Shown: positions 16,541-25,567, counted from the stretch's first letter. The stretch is 64,000 bases of DNA from Aliisedimentitalea scapharcae (GCF_045277565.1 NZ_CP123584.1:2356001-2420000); one strand, 5' to 3'. Numbers and translations: made by a program. The notes: generated by a model not told the origin, from the sequence alone.

Positions 16541-17677
16541 TCAGGATAACAATCCGCGGGCAATGATCGTGCGCTGGATTTCCGAAGACCCTTCGTAAAT
16601 GCGAAAGATCCGCAGATCACGCAGATAGCGCTCGAGCGGGAAGTCCCGGGTGTACCCATAGCCCCCGTGGATCTGTAACGCCCTGTCGGCAATCCGCCAG
16701 GCGGCCTCGGTGGCAAATAACTTGGCGTGGGCCGACTCGGTCGAATAGCGTTCTCCTGTCCCCCGTTTCGCGGCGGCCTGCATCGCCAGCGCCCGCGCAG
16801 CGGCGAGATCCGTGGCGCTGTCGGCCAGCATCCATTGCAACCCTTGGAAGTCAGCGATTGGGTGGCCACCGACCTGTCGATCCTTGGCATAGGAAATCGC
16901 GGCCTTCAGGGCGGCATCTGCAATGCCGGTGGCCTGGGCGGCCACTTCGATCCGACCATTATCAAGCACTTTCATGGCGGTCCGAAAACCGGTGCCTTCG
17001 GCTCCCAACCGATTGCAAACCGGCACCCAACACTCCAGGGAGATGCCGAACACATGCCCGCCTTTCAGCCCCATGGTACGTTCATTGGGGCTGATCGTGA
17101 CGCCATCGGTGACCTTTGGGTCGACAACAAAGGCGCTGACGCCGCGACCTCCGGCAGAGGGGTCAGTTTTTGCGTAGACCACAATAAAATCGGCAGCTCC
17201 GGCGTTGGAGATGAAACATTTGGCCCCTTTGATGCGATACCCGTCGCCCTCCCGAATGGCGGTGGTGGACATATCCGCGGGATTGGATCCGGCCTGCGGT
17301 TCGGTCAAGGCAAACGCACCCAGGGTCCTGCCTGCCGCGGCATCTGGTAGAACCCGGTTTTTCAGGTCAGGATCACCGCCCAACAGGATTGATTCCGTGG
17401 CCAGGAAATGTGCGGTCAACATCGACGCGGTCGACCCGCAAGCACCGGCAATCGCTTCAATTGCACAGTAAAGCGCGGGGCCGGACAGGGCGATACCGCC
17501 GAATTCTTCGGGCAGGTTCATGCCCAACACTCCCAGATCTGCCATGGCGGGCAAATGCAGGCCAGCAAACAGGCTCTCTTCGTCCAGTTGGGCAGCCTTG
17601 GGGGCCAGGACTTTGGAACAAAACCGGTCGATTTGGTTTATCACGGCACGTTCATCTTCGGCGATTGTCGGGATCAT
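16541..17677 (-). CDS. Acyl-CoA dehydrogenase
   Basis: The 378-aa flavoenzyme shows the standard layout: N-terminal helical domain, the FAD-binding FALTEPQAGSNPADMSTTA (about residues 125-143), KCFISNAGAADFIVVYAKT, and the C-terminal QIHGGYGYTRDFPLERYLRD followed by FRIYEGSSEIQR. The last carries the glutamate position used as catalytic base in medium-chain enzymes. It oxidises an acyl-CoA to an enoyl-CoA and passes electrons to ETF. The ATG at 17677 overlaps the stop of the CoA-transferase gene by 4 bp. The pair probably activates and oxidises one carboxylic acid of unknown identity, under the divergent LysR regulator. Confidence 0.93.
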   Translation of the reverse strand: MIPTIAEDERAVINQIDRFCSKVLAPKAAQLDEESLFAGLHLPAMADLGVLGMNLPEEFGGIALSGPALYCAIEAIAGACGSTASMLTAHFLATESILLGGDPDLKNRVLPDAAAGRTLGAFALTEPQAGSNPADMSTTAIREGDGYRIKGAKCFISNAGAADFIVVYAKTDPSAGGRGVSAFVVDPKVTDGVTISPNERTMGLKGGHVFGISLECWVPVCNRLGAEGTGFRTAMKVLDNGRIEVAAQATGIADAALKAAISYAKDRQVGGHPIADFQGLQWMLADSATDLAAARALAMQAAAKRGTGERYSTESAHAKLFATEAAWRIADRALQIHGGYGYTRDFPLERYLRDLRIFRIYEGSSEIQRTIIARGLLS

Positions 17678-18843
17678 TGGGCGGCTCCTGTGATGAGAGT
17701 GGCACGGATTGCGGTGGCATCGGCGTTCAGGGCTGGGGCTGGGCTGCGGTTGCCGCGGGGGGCGTTGTTGAAGTGAACAGGTTGTTCCGGGACCGTCAGG
17801 TGGCCCAGGGTCGGATGGTGCACCTCTGAGGCCAGCGCTCTTTCGATCGCCTGAGGGGAACTCCAAGCCTGGGAAACGGTTTGGATCAGGGCAGCGGGAA
17901 TGCCTGCTTCTGACAACTGGTCCACGGCGGATTGGACTGAAAGCCGGCTGGCCCATTGGTCGATCCGGTCGGCCAGGGCCGGTTCATTTAAACGGCGCAA
18001 CGAGTCGGTGGCAAACCGGGCCTCCTGGGTGAGCTCGGGCTGACCGATCACCTGACAGAACCTGACAAACAACCGGTCATTCAGCACGGCAATCGCAAAA
18101 TGTCCGTCCTTGGCAGGGTAGGTGCCAAACGGTGCCGACAATGGATGACGGTTGCCGGTTCGCGTCGCCGCCTCTCCGGCCATCAGGGTGCGGCAGGCCA
18201 GGATCGGCATCATGGACATCAACCCGTCATACAGCGCCACGTCCACATGGCGTCCCTTGCCAGTGCGGCTGCGGTCAAACAGGGCCACCATTGCGCCCCA
18301 GGCTGCAAACAGGCCACCCGCAACATCGGCCATTGCCTCTCCAACCATGGTGGGATCACCGTTCGGATCTCCGGTCACGTCCATCAGCCCGCTCATGGCT
18401 TGAATGATGATGTCATAGGCGGGTTTGGTGGCGTTGGGCCCGGTTTGACCAAATCCCGAGACCGAGACATAGACCAGACCGGGAAATTCGGATTCCAGCG
18501 TCCCGAACCCCAGGCCAAGTTTGTCCATGACGCCCGGACGATAATTTTCGACCAGCACGTCGCATTCGCCAAGCAGCGCCTTGACTGTGGCCAATCCGTC
18601 CGGAGATTTGAGATCTAGCATAATGGATTTCTTGCCCCGGTTCAGGGATTGGAACAACAGGCTCTCTCCCTGTTCGAATGGCCCGATGTGTCGATAATCG
18701 TCGCCATGGGCGGATTCGATCTTGATCACCTCGGCACCTAGATCCGCCATCAAGGCGGTACAATATGGACCCGCGAGAACACGGGTGAAATCCAGAATGC
18801 GTACACCGGTCAAGGGTCTGCTGGGCGATTGGGAATGTTCCAT
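17674..18843 (-). CDS. CaiB/BaiF (class III) CoA-transferase
   Basis: The 389-aa protein starts LTGVRILDFTRVLAGPYCTALMADLGAEVIKIE when read across residues 10-42, the standard N-terminus of family III CoA-transferases. It also has the NRGKKSIMLDLKSPDG segment and GRHVDVALYDGLMSMM, in which the Asp of VALYDGL fits the catalytic aspartate position. It should transfer CoA between a dicarboxylic-type donor and a carboxylate acceptor. It is coupled to acyl-CoA dehydrogenase by a 4-bp overlap and divergent from a LysR gene. The substrate cannot be deduced. Confidence 0.93.
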   Translation of the reverse strand: MEHSQSPSRPLTGVRILDFTRVLAGPYCTALMADLGAEVIKIESAHGDDYRHIGPFEQGESLLFQSLNRGKKSIMLDLKSPDGLATVKALLGECDVLVENYRPGVMDKLGLGFGTLESEFPGLVYVSVSGFGQTGPNATKPAYDIIIQAMSGLMDVTGDPNGDPTMVGEAMADVAGGLFAAWGAMVALFDRSRTGKGRHVDVALYDGLMSMMPILACRTLMAGEAATRTGNRHPLSAPFGTYPAKDGHFAIAVLNDRLFVRFCQVIGQPELTQEARFATDSLRRLNEPALADRIDQWASRLSVQSAVDQLSEAGIPAALIQTVSQAWSSPQAIERALASEVHHPTLGHLTVPEQPVHFNNAPRGNRSPAPALNADATAIRATLITGAAQ

Positions 18844-18881
18844 TGGGGTCTCCGATTTGACTCCTTTGGGAATACAGCGTC

Positions 18882-18914
18882 TTAACCTATTAATCGAAAT
18901 ATGATTGTGTCATA
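18882..18914. promoter_or_regulatory. Probable LysR operator/promoter in the divergent gap
   Basis: The 80-bp gap between the CoA-transferase and lysR starts contains a perfect interrupted palindrome TATGA-TTGTG-TCATA (18900-18914) and TTAA-CCTA-TTAA (18882-18893). LysR proteins typically bind such T-N11-A-like dyads in divergent promoters. Assignment to this regulator is inferred from position only. Confidence 0.5.
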
Positions 18915-18923
18915 CAGGGATTT

Positions 18924-19817
18924 ATGAAACCTATACCCATAACATTGCGCCACCTCGACTATGTCATTGCCACGGCCGACACTGGCAGCACTGCGGCCGC
19001 AGCCAGGGCGCTGAATGTATCGCAACCATCGGTTTCTCTGGCGATTGCCAAAGTGGAGGCGCATCTGGGGCGCGCGCTGTTTGCGCGCAACACAGGCCAG
19101 GGGGTGGGGCTGACTTCGTTCGGAGAACACAAGCTGGGCGAGTTCCGGACCCTGCGGTCGCAGGCTTTCGAAACGCTGAGCGGGGAAGATCGTCAACGTT
19201 CAGTTCTGACGCTGGGTGTGTTTTCAACTCTGGGGCCGCGCTATGCACCCGGGTTGGTTCGCGGATTTTTAGAAGAACAGCCAACGGCCGACGTGCGGTT
19301 GCTGGAGGCGGATCTGGAAACCTTGGCCCAATGGCTGGACAGCGGTCAGATTGATGTGGCGTTGATCTATGAATTTGGGTTGCCATCAACGCTGGAACTG
19401 ATCCCTTTGGCAGATGTGCGCCCCTATGGAGTCGTATCTCAGAGCCACCGTTTGGCCGAACGTTCCAGTGTCAGTTTGGCGGAGCTGTTGCAGGATCCGA
19501 TTATCCTGATGAATTTGCCACACAGTCGGGCCTATTTTCTGTCCCTGGCCCAGGTGCAGGGGATCACCCCGACCATCGCGTATGAAACCGGATCGGTCGA
19601 GATGCTGCGTGCTATGGTAGCCAACGGTTTGGGGGTTGGGGTGCTGGCGACCGATATTCCCCATCACACCGCCTACGATCAAACTCCGATCGTGCGCCTG
19701 CCTCTAACGGGGCACCTGGCACCGCACCGGATCGCGCTGGCCAGGTCCGGACGTCTGCGCCCCAGCAGCCTGACAACCGCATTCTGCCGCTACACGCGGC
19801 GTGTGTTCGTTGTCTAG
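18924..19817 (+). CDS. LysR-family transcriptional regulator
   Basis: The 297-aa regulator has an N-terminal winged helix-turn-helix (ITLRHLDYVIATADTGSTAA, then ARALNVSQPSVSLAIAKVEAHLG, residues about 5-48) and a periplasmic-binding-like effector domain (about 90-290). It is transcribed divergently from the CoA-transferase/acyl-CoA dehydrogenase pair. By the usual LysR arrangement it should activate that pair in response to the substrate or its CoA ester. The start ATG lies 10 bp after the palindrome at 18900-18914, so autorepression is plausible. Confidence 0.92.
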   Translation: MKPIPITLRHLDYVIATADTGSTAAAARALNVSQPSVSLAIAKVEAHLGRALFARNTGQGVGLTSFGEHKLGEFRTLRSQAFETLSGEDRQRSVLTLGVFSTLGPRYAPGLVRGFLEEQPTADVRLLEADLETLAQWLDSGQIDVALIYEFGLPSTLELIPLADVRPYGVVSQSHRLAERSSVSLAELLQDPIILMNLPHSRAYFLSLAQVQGITPTIAYETGSVEMLRAMVANGLGVGVLATDIPHHTAYDQTPIVRLPLTGHLAPHRIALARSGRLRPSSLTTAFCRYTRRVFVV

Positions 19818-20050
19818 GGCGAGGATCAGACCAAAGCGCGCGTGTATCTGTGGCTCAGCTTGGACCTATTGAGATACCCCCTCAGAAAGTGGGCCGCCAA
19901 CGGTCGTTACGCTGTGTTTGATCCGTGCACGGCGGGTCGCAACCGCAGACAACCGGACGGCAAGAGCCCCAATGGCCAAATGGTCGGCCATATGGACCGT
20001 CGATCGTTCGATGCCGCACCGCTCCGGTTCTTCTAGTCACCCGAGAATCA

Positions 20051-20078
20051 CAAAGGGCTGACAAAAGCCAGCCCTTTG
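20051..20078. terminator. Hairpin between lysR and ssb
   Basis: CAAAGGGCTG (20051-20060) and CAGCCCTTTG (20069-20078) form a perfect 10-bp stem with an 8-nt loop. Only a weak T-rich stretch follows on the plus strand and none on the minus strand, so termination strength is uncertain. The remaining 315-bp gap between the two convergent genes (19818-20132) shows no credible gene. Confidence 0.5.
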
Positions 20079-20132
20079 CTGTGTTGGTTTTTGGTGGTCG
20101 AGGTCGTTGACAGCCCCCAAACCCAAGGTTCG

Positions 20133-20675
20133 TTAGAACGGGATCTCGTCATCGTCGATGTTATGGGCCGGGCCGCCACGCGCCGGGGCGCTTTGCTGGC
20201 CACCGCCGCCATAAGGATCACCCTGGGGTGCGCCGTAACCGCCGCTATCGCCTCCGCCATAGCTGTCGCCCTGACCGCCGCCCTGACCGCCGCCATAACC
20301 ACCACCGCCGCTCTGGTCACCACCACGGCCGTCCAGAAGGGTCAGCTCACCCCGGTAGGGGCGCAGAACGACTTCGGTAGAATAGCGGTCCTGACCGGAT
20401 TGATCCTGCCACTTGCGGGTTTCCAACTGACCTTCGATATAGACCTTGGACCCTTTGCGCAGGTATTGTTCAGCAATCCGGGCCAGCGGCTCGGAAAAAA
20501 TTGCGACTGAATGCCATTCGGTCCGTTCGCGCCGTTCGCCGGTGTTGCGATCTTTCCAGTTTTCTGACGTGGCAATACGCAGGTTGCAGACTTTGCCGCC
20601 GTTCTGGAAACTGCGCACTTCCGGGTCACGCCCCAGATTGCCCACGATGATGACTTTGTTAACTGAGCCGGCCAT
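20133..20675 (-). CDS. ssb: Single-stranded DNA-binding protein
   Basis: The 180-aa SSB starts MAGSVNKVIIVGNLGRDPEV and has the OB-fold with LRIATSENWKDRNTGE, TEWHSVAIF and GSKVYIEGQL (residues 1-112). A long Gly/Gln/Tyr-rich linker follows, and the acidic tip DDDEIPF recruits partner proteins. It coats ssDNA during replication, repair and recombination. The ATG at 20675 was preferred over an in-frame start 36 bases upstream because SSBs start at this position. No SOS-like box was seen in front of it. Confidence 0.97.
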   Translation of the reverse strand: MAGSVNKVIIVGNLGRDPEVRSFQNGGKVCNLRIATSENWKDRNTGERRERTEWHSVAIFSEPLARIAEQYLRKGSKVYIEGQLETRKWQDQSGQDRYSTEVVLRPYRGELTLLDGRGGDQSGGGGYGGGQGGGQGDSYGGGDSGGYGAPQGDPYGGGGQQSAPARGGPAHNIDDDEIPF

Positions 20676-20901
20676 GATGCTCCTTGTCCCTTTGTTTGCA
20701 ACGCGCAGCACAGGGGTGCGCGAATCTTGATCTTGTGGTTGGAGCCGAGCGTATACGTCCAGCCGCAGCGAGGAAAGCAGGTGGCTGGGGGTAAAATTCC
20801 GGAGAGTGCCGGAACTGGTGGCGAGGTTCCGCCGTGCGTCTTTCTATTTTGCAGAATATCAGTATATTGCGCGGTGTTGAGGTGGGACAGGAAATCAGAC
20901 G

Positions 20902-21486
20902 ATGCGCACACTGGCCTTTGGGTTGGCTCTCGCGTCCATGACGTTGACGTCTGTGGCGCAAGCTGATGTCTTTTCTGCGCGCAATCAGCGTAACCTCTTT
21001 AAATCTCATACCAAAGTTCTCGATACACGGGCATCCACCCAATACAAGAATTCGGTGCGGTTGCAGCCGCAGTCGGTGTATACGCCGTCAAAATGGGGGT
21101 CTTTGCCCTATGCCGGGAAATATCGTGGGCAATACCTGGATATGGCGCGCAAGGCTGCACGCCGTCACAATGTGCCCGAAGATCTGTTTTTGCGGCTCGT
21201 TCAACAGGAATCAAATTGGAACCCGAACGCGAAATCGCACAAAGGGGCCTTGGGCCTGGCCCAATTGATGCCTCAAACCGCACGTCGTCTGGGTGTCGAT
21301 CCGCTGGACCCGCAGGAAAACCTGGACGGTGGGGCCCGATATCTGGCCAAACAATTCCGCAAGTTCAAATCCTGGCGACTGGCATTGGCGGCGTATAACG
21401 CGGGTCCCGAGGCGGTTAAAAAATACGGTGGGGTTCCGCCGTACAAGGAAACCAAGACCTACGTCAAAAAGATCTGGGGCAGCTGA
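20902..21486 (+). CDS. Lytic transglycosylase (SLT domain)
   Basis: The 194-aa protein has a Sec signal peptide (MRTLAFGLALASMTLTSVAQA) and a C-terminal SLT/lysozyme-like domain of about 110 residues. The catalytic Glu is in LVQQESNWNP, with GALGLAQLMPQTARRLGV and LALAAYNAGPEAVKKYGGVP as hallmark motifs. It should cleave peptidoglycan glycan strands in the periplasm with 1,6-anhydro product formation. It is short for the family, so it consists of little more than the catalytic domain and may serve a local assembly role. It is divergent from ssb across a 226-bp gap that must hold both promoters. Confidence 0.92.
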   Translation: MRTLAFGLALASMTLTSVAQADVFSARNQRNLFKSHTKVLDTRASTQYKNSVRLQPQSVYTPSKWGSLPYAGKYRGQYLDMARKAARRHNVPEDLFLRLVQQESNWNPNAKSHKGALGLAQLMPQTARRLGVDPLDPQENLDGGARYLAKQFRKFKSWRLALAAYNAGPEAVKKYGGVPPYKETKTYVKKIWGS

Positions 21487-21594
21487 CCGGCCTGACCCCG
21501 CCTATTTCTGACAAAAATTATCGGAATAGTGGTTGCCTTTGTCCAACCACAGTTTTAAGCCATGGGAAAACACCCGATTGGTGGAGAGTTCCCT

Positions 21595-22740
21595 ATGGCG
21601 CATTCGTTATTCTGTTTGTCGGCGGTTCTGGTATCAGCCGCAGTTGCCACAACCGGTTTTGCCGGGACACCGCTGGAGGACCTGGGCGAAGCGCTGTTTT
21701 TTGACCCAAACCTGTCGGCCAATCGCACCCAGGCCTGCGCCACCTGTCATGACCCGTCGACAGGGTTTGCCGATCCGCGGGAAACGGCCGCAGGGCGGGC
21801 CGTGTCACTGGGGGATGACGGGAAATCGCTGGGTGACCGGACTGCACCTGCCATCGGCTATGTTGCCTTCACACCCGATTTTCATCGCGACGATGATGGC
21901 GACTGGGTCGGTGGGTTTTTCTGGGACGGGCGCGCCGTCGATCTAGAAGAACAGGCAGGGGGGCCACCGCTGAATCCGATCGAAATGGGGATGGCGGACA
22001 AATCCGCTGTGCTTGATCGGATGCGCGAAAACCCCGCGTATGTGGCCACGCTGAGCGATATTTTTGGCAGTGAAACCATGCAGGATCCGGTGTTGGCGTA
22101 TGACGCGATGACACGGGCCATTGCTGCCTTTGAACGCACGGCGGAATTTGCGCCGTTTGACAGCAAATATGACCGGTATCTGCGCGGCGATTACGAGATG
22201 ACCCGCGACGAAGAATTGGGACGGCTGTTGTTCTTCTCCGAACAGTTCACTAACTGCAACCAATGCCATCAACTGAAGCGCAGCCAGGTGGACCCGGCTG
22301 AAACCTTCTCCGATTACAGCTATCACAACATCGGCGTTCCTGAAAACAGGCGTGCGCGTGCCGTCAATGGCGTTGCGACATCCAAGGTCGATTTGGGGCT
22401 GCTGGAAAATCCCGACGTCCGGTCGGGCAGGGCGGCGGGGTTGTTCAAGACCCCCAGCCTGCGCAATGTGGCCGTCACGGCACCGTATATGCACAACGGC
22501 GTATTCGAAGATCTGCGCACTGTTGTTCTGTTCTACAACAAATATAACACCGTGGCGCAAGCACGCCAAATCAACCCGGAAACCGGCACCCCCTGGCGAA
22601 TGCCTGAGGTGCCACATACCTTGTCTGTCAAGGAACTGACCCATGGTCCCGCGTTGGAAGACGACCGGATCGACGCATTGGTGGCGTTCTTGAAAACCCT
22701 GACGGATGCCCGGTACGAACCGCTGCTGGACGGCAGCTGA
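21595..22740 (+). CDS. Di-haem cytochrome c peroxidase/MauG-family protein
   Basis: The 381-aa precursor has a signal peptide (MAHSLFCLSAVLVSAAVATT) and two c-type haem motifs, CATCH (residues 48-52) and CNQCH (221-225), in the two-domain layout of bacterial CCP/MauG proteins. KTPSLRNVAVTAPYMHNGVF near the C-terminus is a family hallmark. It would reduce peroxide, or oxidise a protein or small-molecule substrate, in the periplasm. The ATG at 21595 has GGAGAG six bases upstream; a longer frame from 21562 lacks a Shine-Dalgarno. The distal-ligand type that separates CCP from MauG cannot be decided from reading alone. Confidence 0.9.
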   Translation: MAHSLFCLSAVLVSAAVATTGFAGTPLEDLGEALFFDPNLSANRTQACATCHDPSTGFADPRETAAGRAVSLGDDGKSLGDRTAPAIGYVAFTPDFHRDDDGDWVGGFFWDGRAVDLEEQAGGPPLNPIEMGMADKSAVLDRMRENPAYVATLSDIFGSETMQDPVLAYDAMTRAIAAFERTAEFAPFDSKYDRYLRGDYEMTRDEELGRLLFFSEQFTNCNQCHQLKRSQVDPAETFSDYSYHNIGVPENRRARAVNGVATSKVDLGLLENPDVRSGRAAGLFKTPSLRNVAVTAPYMHNGVFEDLRTVVLFYNKYNTVAQARQINPETGTPWRMPEVPHTLSVKELTHGPALEDDRIDALVAFLKTLTDARYEPLLDGS

Positions 22741-22834
22741 TCCAGTGCCGCACAGCAGCGTGGCTGGTCCTTGATTGCCGACCTGAAACGCTTCTACGCT
22801 TGGGTCTTCAATTCAGGCCCCCAGGAGTGTCGTC

Positions 22835-23788
22835 ATGCTGCCAGAGATCCCGCCGGAAACCCTGTCCAACTGGCAGCGTCTTGTGGACCTGGTGGCCCGT
22901 CTCGCAGATGTGCCTGCCAGCCTGATCATGAAGACGGACGACCCACGTCATGCGGTTCTGGTCACGTCTGATCACCCTGAAAACCCCTATCCTGTGGGGA
23001 TGGAGTTTCGTCTCCACCCCAAACTGTATTGCCAGGGCGTTTTTGAACAGGACGGGGAATTGGTGGTCGAAGATGCCGCGTGTGATCCAGTCTGGCGGGG
23101 GAATGAGGACATGGAACACGGCATGTCCTTTTACATCGGTCTGCCGCTCAAATGGCCAGATGGGCAAATCTTTGGAACGATCTGTGTTCTGGATCGCAAC
23201 AGGAACCGGCGGGCGCTGTTGTTTCGGGAAGGTCTGGCCCAGTTCGCGCGGCTTGTCGAACAGGATTTGGCTTTGCTACAAGAGGTTTACCTAAGACGGG
23301 TGCTGGAGGACAAGCTCAACCAGACCTTGGGACATCTCGAGGCGCGTGTCGGTGAACGAACCCGGGAACTGCAGGAGGCAAACACCGCATTGCGGGTGCT
23401 GTTGACCAGTGTCGATGAGGATCGCAAGGCACGGGACGAAGAAATCCTGACTCAGGTTCGGGGTATGGTGTTGCCCTATCTGGACAAGCTGGCCGACCAT
23501 CTGGGACAGCAGGAACCAGCCCGGAGCTATCTGGATCTGGCACAGCGGAACCTGACTGAAATCACGTCGGCCATGTCCGACAAACTGTCGAATGCGTTTT
23601 CGGTCATGACCCCGACGGAAATCGAAATTGCGCATATGGTCATGTCCGGAAAAACCACCAAGGATATTGCCAGAACCCTGTCACGAGAGACCTCTACCAT
23701 TGATTTTCACCGCAATAATATTCGGCGCAAATTGGGGTTGGAAGGGCGGGATCGGAACCTGCGCAGTCACCTGCTCGCGATTTCGTGA
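22835..23788 (+). CDS. GAF-sensor LuxR-type transcriptional regulator
   Basis: The 317-aa one-component regulator has an N-terminal GAF-like domain (residues about 15-150; YIGLPLKWPDGQIFGTICVL is the typical core). A coiled-coil stretch follows (about 165-215, GERTRELQEANTALRVLL), then a helical linker and a C-terminal LuxR/FixJ helix-turn-helix (about 250-315; MTPTEIEIAHMVMSGKTTKD, STIDFHRNNIRRKLGL). There is no receiver domain, so a small ligand or redox signal is expected at the GAF part. CCAGGAG precedes the ATG. It is followed by a strong terminator and then the Tat-exported metallohydrolase gene on the same strand. Confidence 0.85.
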   Translation: MLPEIPPETLSNWQRLVDLVARLADVPASLIMKTDDPRHAVLVTSDHPENPYPVGMEFRLHPKLYCQGVFEQDGELVVEDAACDPVWRGNEDMEHGMSFYIGLPLKWPDGQIFGTICVLDRNRNRRALLFREGLAQFARLVEQDLALLQEVYLRRVLEDKLNQTLGHLEARVGERTRELQEANTALRVLLTSVDEDRKARDEEILTQVRGMVLPYLDKLADHLGQQEPARSYLDLAQRNLTEITSAMSDKLSNAFSVMTPTEIEIAHMVMSGKTTKDIARTLSRETSTIDFHRNNIRRKLGLEGRDRNLRSHLLAIS

Positions 23789-23791
23789 TCC

Positions 23792-23831
23792 AAAAATAGG
23801 GGGATTACCCCCATATTCCCCCCCAATTTTT
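23792..23831 (+). terminator. Intrinsic terminator after the GAF-LuxR gene
   Basis: AAAAATAGGGGGA (23792-23804) pairs imperfectly with the TTCCCCCCC-AATTTTT stretch (23816-23831), giving a G:C-rich stem that ends in a T-tract. An alternative inner hairpin GGGGG-ATTA-CCCCC is possible. It starts 4 bp after the stop codon. Confidence 0.7.
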
Positions 23832-23917
23832 CTGATCTGACCAGACCCGGATCCGGCCGCTAGCCTGTCAGTGACGGCCCCAGAGAGGCCGTGACGTCAA
23901 CAGACAGGGAGATCAAC

Positions 23918-24904
23918 ATGGATCGCAAGGATCTGAAACCCACGTTGCTGAACGGTGATCGCGACGACATGGCACCGGGTTTATCCCGCCGCTCGTTCTT
24001 TATGGCGGCCGGGGCAGCAGGGGTCGGGGCAGGGGCGAACCTGCTCGGGTCAAAGCCGGCGGCGGCCCAGTCACAGGCCTGGTTGCAGCCAGGCAACAAC
24101 AATCACGTCATAGACCTGCAGGGGGCGACGGGTCAGGCCAGCACCGGTGCGGTCGGCATCGACTATTTCGGCCATTGCGCGATCAAGATCACGTCGCCAA
24201 ATGGCGCCACCGTCCTGTTTGATCCGTGGCGCGACGACCCGTCCGGGGCTTGGGGGTTGTGGTTCAAGAACGAATTCCCGCAGATTCCGGTCGATATCAC
24301 CATGTCGACACATGCCCATTTTGACCATGACGCCATTGAACGGCCCAGCTCGACCATGGTGTTGGACCGGATGGTTGGCAATTTTGAATTCGCTGACCTG
24401 AAGATCACCGGGTTTGCCGACAAACACGCCTGTGTGGCACCGGGCTGGTACAATTGGACCGACGCGCTGGCCGAATTCGGCGTCAATGCCTGCCCACCTG
24501 ACAACGTGGGCCACATGGATATGGTGGTTTATCTGGTGGAAACTGGCGGCCTGCGCACGTTGATCTGGGGCGACAACCGCCACAACCCACCACAGGAGTT
24601 CTATGATGCCATCGGCCAGGTTGATGTTCTGACCCTGCCGGTGGATGGGTCGCAACATATCCTCAGCTATGGTCAGGGCAATGACATCGTGTCCAAGCTG
24701 AAGCCCAAGGTGATCATCCCGACCCACTATCTGAACGAAACCACCTCTTATACGCTGACCACATTGCAGGACGCGGATGAATGGGTGAAATCCCAGGCCA
24801 GTTACAAGATGCTCGACAGCGCGTCGCTGTCGCTGGAGGCCGGGGACGTTGCAGGCATGAACAGCGAATTCATGTATTTCGGCAATCACGCCCTAAAGGG
24901 CTGA
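23918..24904 (+). CDS. Tat-exported metallo-beta-lactamase-fold hydrolase
   Basis: The 328-aa precursor has a twin-arginine signal (SRRSFFMAAGAAGVGAGANL, about residues 23-42) and then an MBL-fold domain of the UlaG-like type. Supporting segments are VGIDYFGHCAIKITSPNG, FDPW and the metal motif STHAHFDHDAIE (HxHxDH). Further likely ligands are in NVGHMDMVVYLVE, LIWGDNRHN and VIIPTHYLNET. It is therefore a folded, probably metal-loaded periplasmic hydrolase. The ATG at 23918 has GGGAG upstream. The substrate is unknown. It sits right behind a GAF-LuxR regulator gene, but a terminator separates them. Confidence 0.85.
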   Translation: MDRKDLKPTLLNGDRDDMAPGLSRRSFFMAAGAAGVGAGANLLGSKPAAAQSQAWLQPGNNNHVIDLQGATGQASTGAVGIDYFGHCAIKITSPNGATVLFDPWRDDPSGAWGLWFKNEFPQIPVDITMSTHAHFDHDAIERPSSTMVLDRMVGNFEFADLKITGFADKHACVAPGWYNWTDALAEFGVNACPPDNVGHMDMVVYLVETGGLRTLIWGDNRHNPPQEFYDAIGQVDVLTLPVDGSQHILSYGQGNDIVSKLKPKVIIPTHYLNETTSYTLTTLQDADEWVKSQASYKMLDSASLSLEAGDVAGMNSEFMYFGNHALKG

Positions 24905-24924
24905 TGGTCACAACTTTCAAGGGC

Positions 24925-24953
24925 AGGGGCGTAGCATCGGTTACGCCCCTTTC
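24925..24953 (+). terminator. Probable terminator after the MBL-fold gene
   Basis: AGGGGCGTA (24925-24933) and TACGCCCCT (24942-24950) form a perfect 9-bp stem with an 8-nt loop, followed by TTCT. The T-tract is short. It lies 20 bp after the stop codon. Confidence 0.6.
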
Positions 24954-25023
24954 TGCTGTTTTGGACGGATCGTGGAAAGTCCGCTACCGTTGACGAGACA
25001 TTGGAAGCCCAAAAGGATTTGCC

Positions 25024-25554
25024 ATGACTGATATTCAGATTGAGACTTGCGACCGGATGCCCCCAAAGGAGGCGCTGAACGGGCTGTTGGCCCAGTATTA
25101 CGGTCTGATCGTCCAGCGCATGCGGGCCATAGGGGAAGAAATCGACCCGAACACACCCAAGAGCGCGCTGGCAGAGCTCTGGGAGAATGCCGACGACTAT
25201 CTACCGCCCCGTGGTTGTCTGGTATTGGCCCGGGATGATCAGGGGACATTGATCGGTTGCGGGATGTTGAAATGCCTGGATGCGGAAACCGGCGAGCTCA
25301 AGCGCCTGTTTGTGACCGAAGCCGCCCGGGGCACCGGAGCTGGACGCAAGCTGGTCACTGCCCGGGTTGACGCGGCACGGGCTCTGGGCCTCAAGCGGCT
25401 GGTGGTGGATACGCTGACCCCAAATGTGGAGATGCGCAGCATGTATCCTAAAATGGGGTTCACCGAAGTGTTCGAGCCTATCGAAACCACCACTTACCTC
25501 GATCAACCCAACCTGCGCCCGCACCTGCATTTCTTTGTCCGCGACATCGCCTGA
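25024..25554 (+). CDS. GNAT-family N-acetyltransferase
   Basis: The 176-aa protein has the acetyl-CoA binding core of GNAT enzymes. GELKRLFVTEAARGTGAGRKLV (read at about residues 90-111) contains the RGTGAGRKL pyrophosphate-binding loop, and LVVDTLTPNVEMRSMYPKMGFTEV gives the following beta-alpha unit with the YxxxGF signature. It acetylates an unknown amine. The gene is monocistronic, ended by a strong bidirectional terminator shared with the convergent ABC-transporter operon. Confidence 0.88.
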   Translation: MTDIQIETCDRMPPKEALNGLLAQYYGLIVQRMRAIGEEIDPNTPKSALAELWENADDYLPPRGCLVLARDDQGTLIGCGMLKCLDAETGELKRLFVTEAARGTGAGRKLVTARVDAARALGLKRLVVDTLTPNVEMRSMYPKMGFTEVFEPIETTTYLDQPNLRPHLHFFVRDIA

Positions 25555-25567
25555 GATCTGCTGAAAA

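Noticed and set aside
19842..20036. 64-codon frame between lysR and ssb
   Set aside because: No ribosome binding site, no recognisable features and a composition unlike its neighbours' coding regions.
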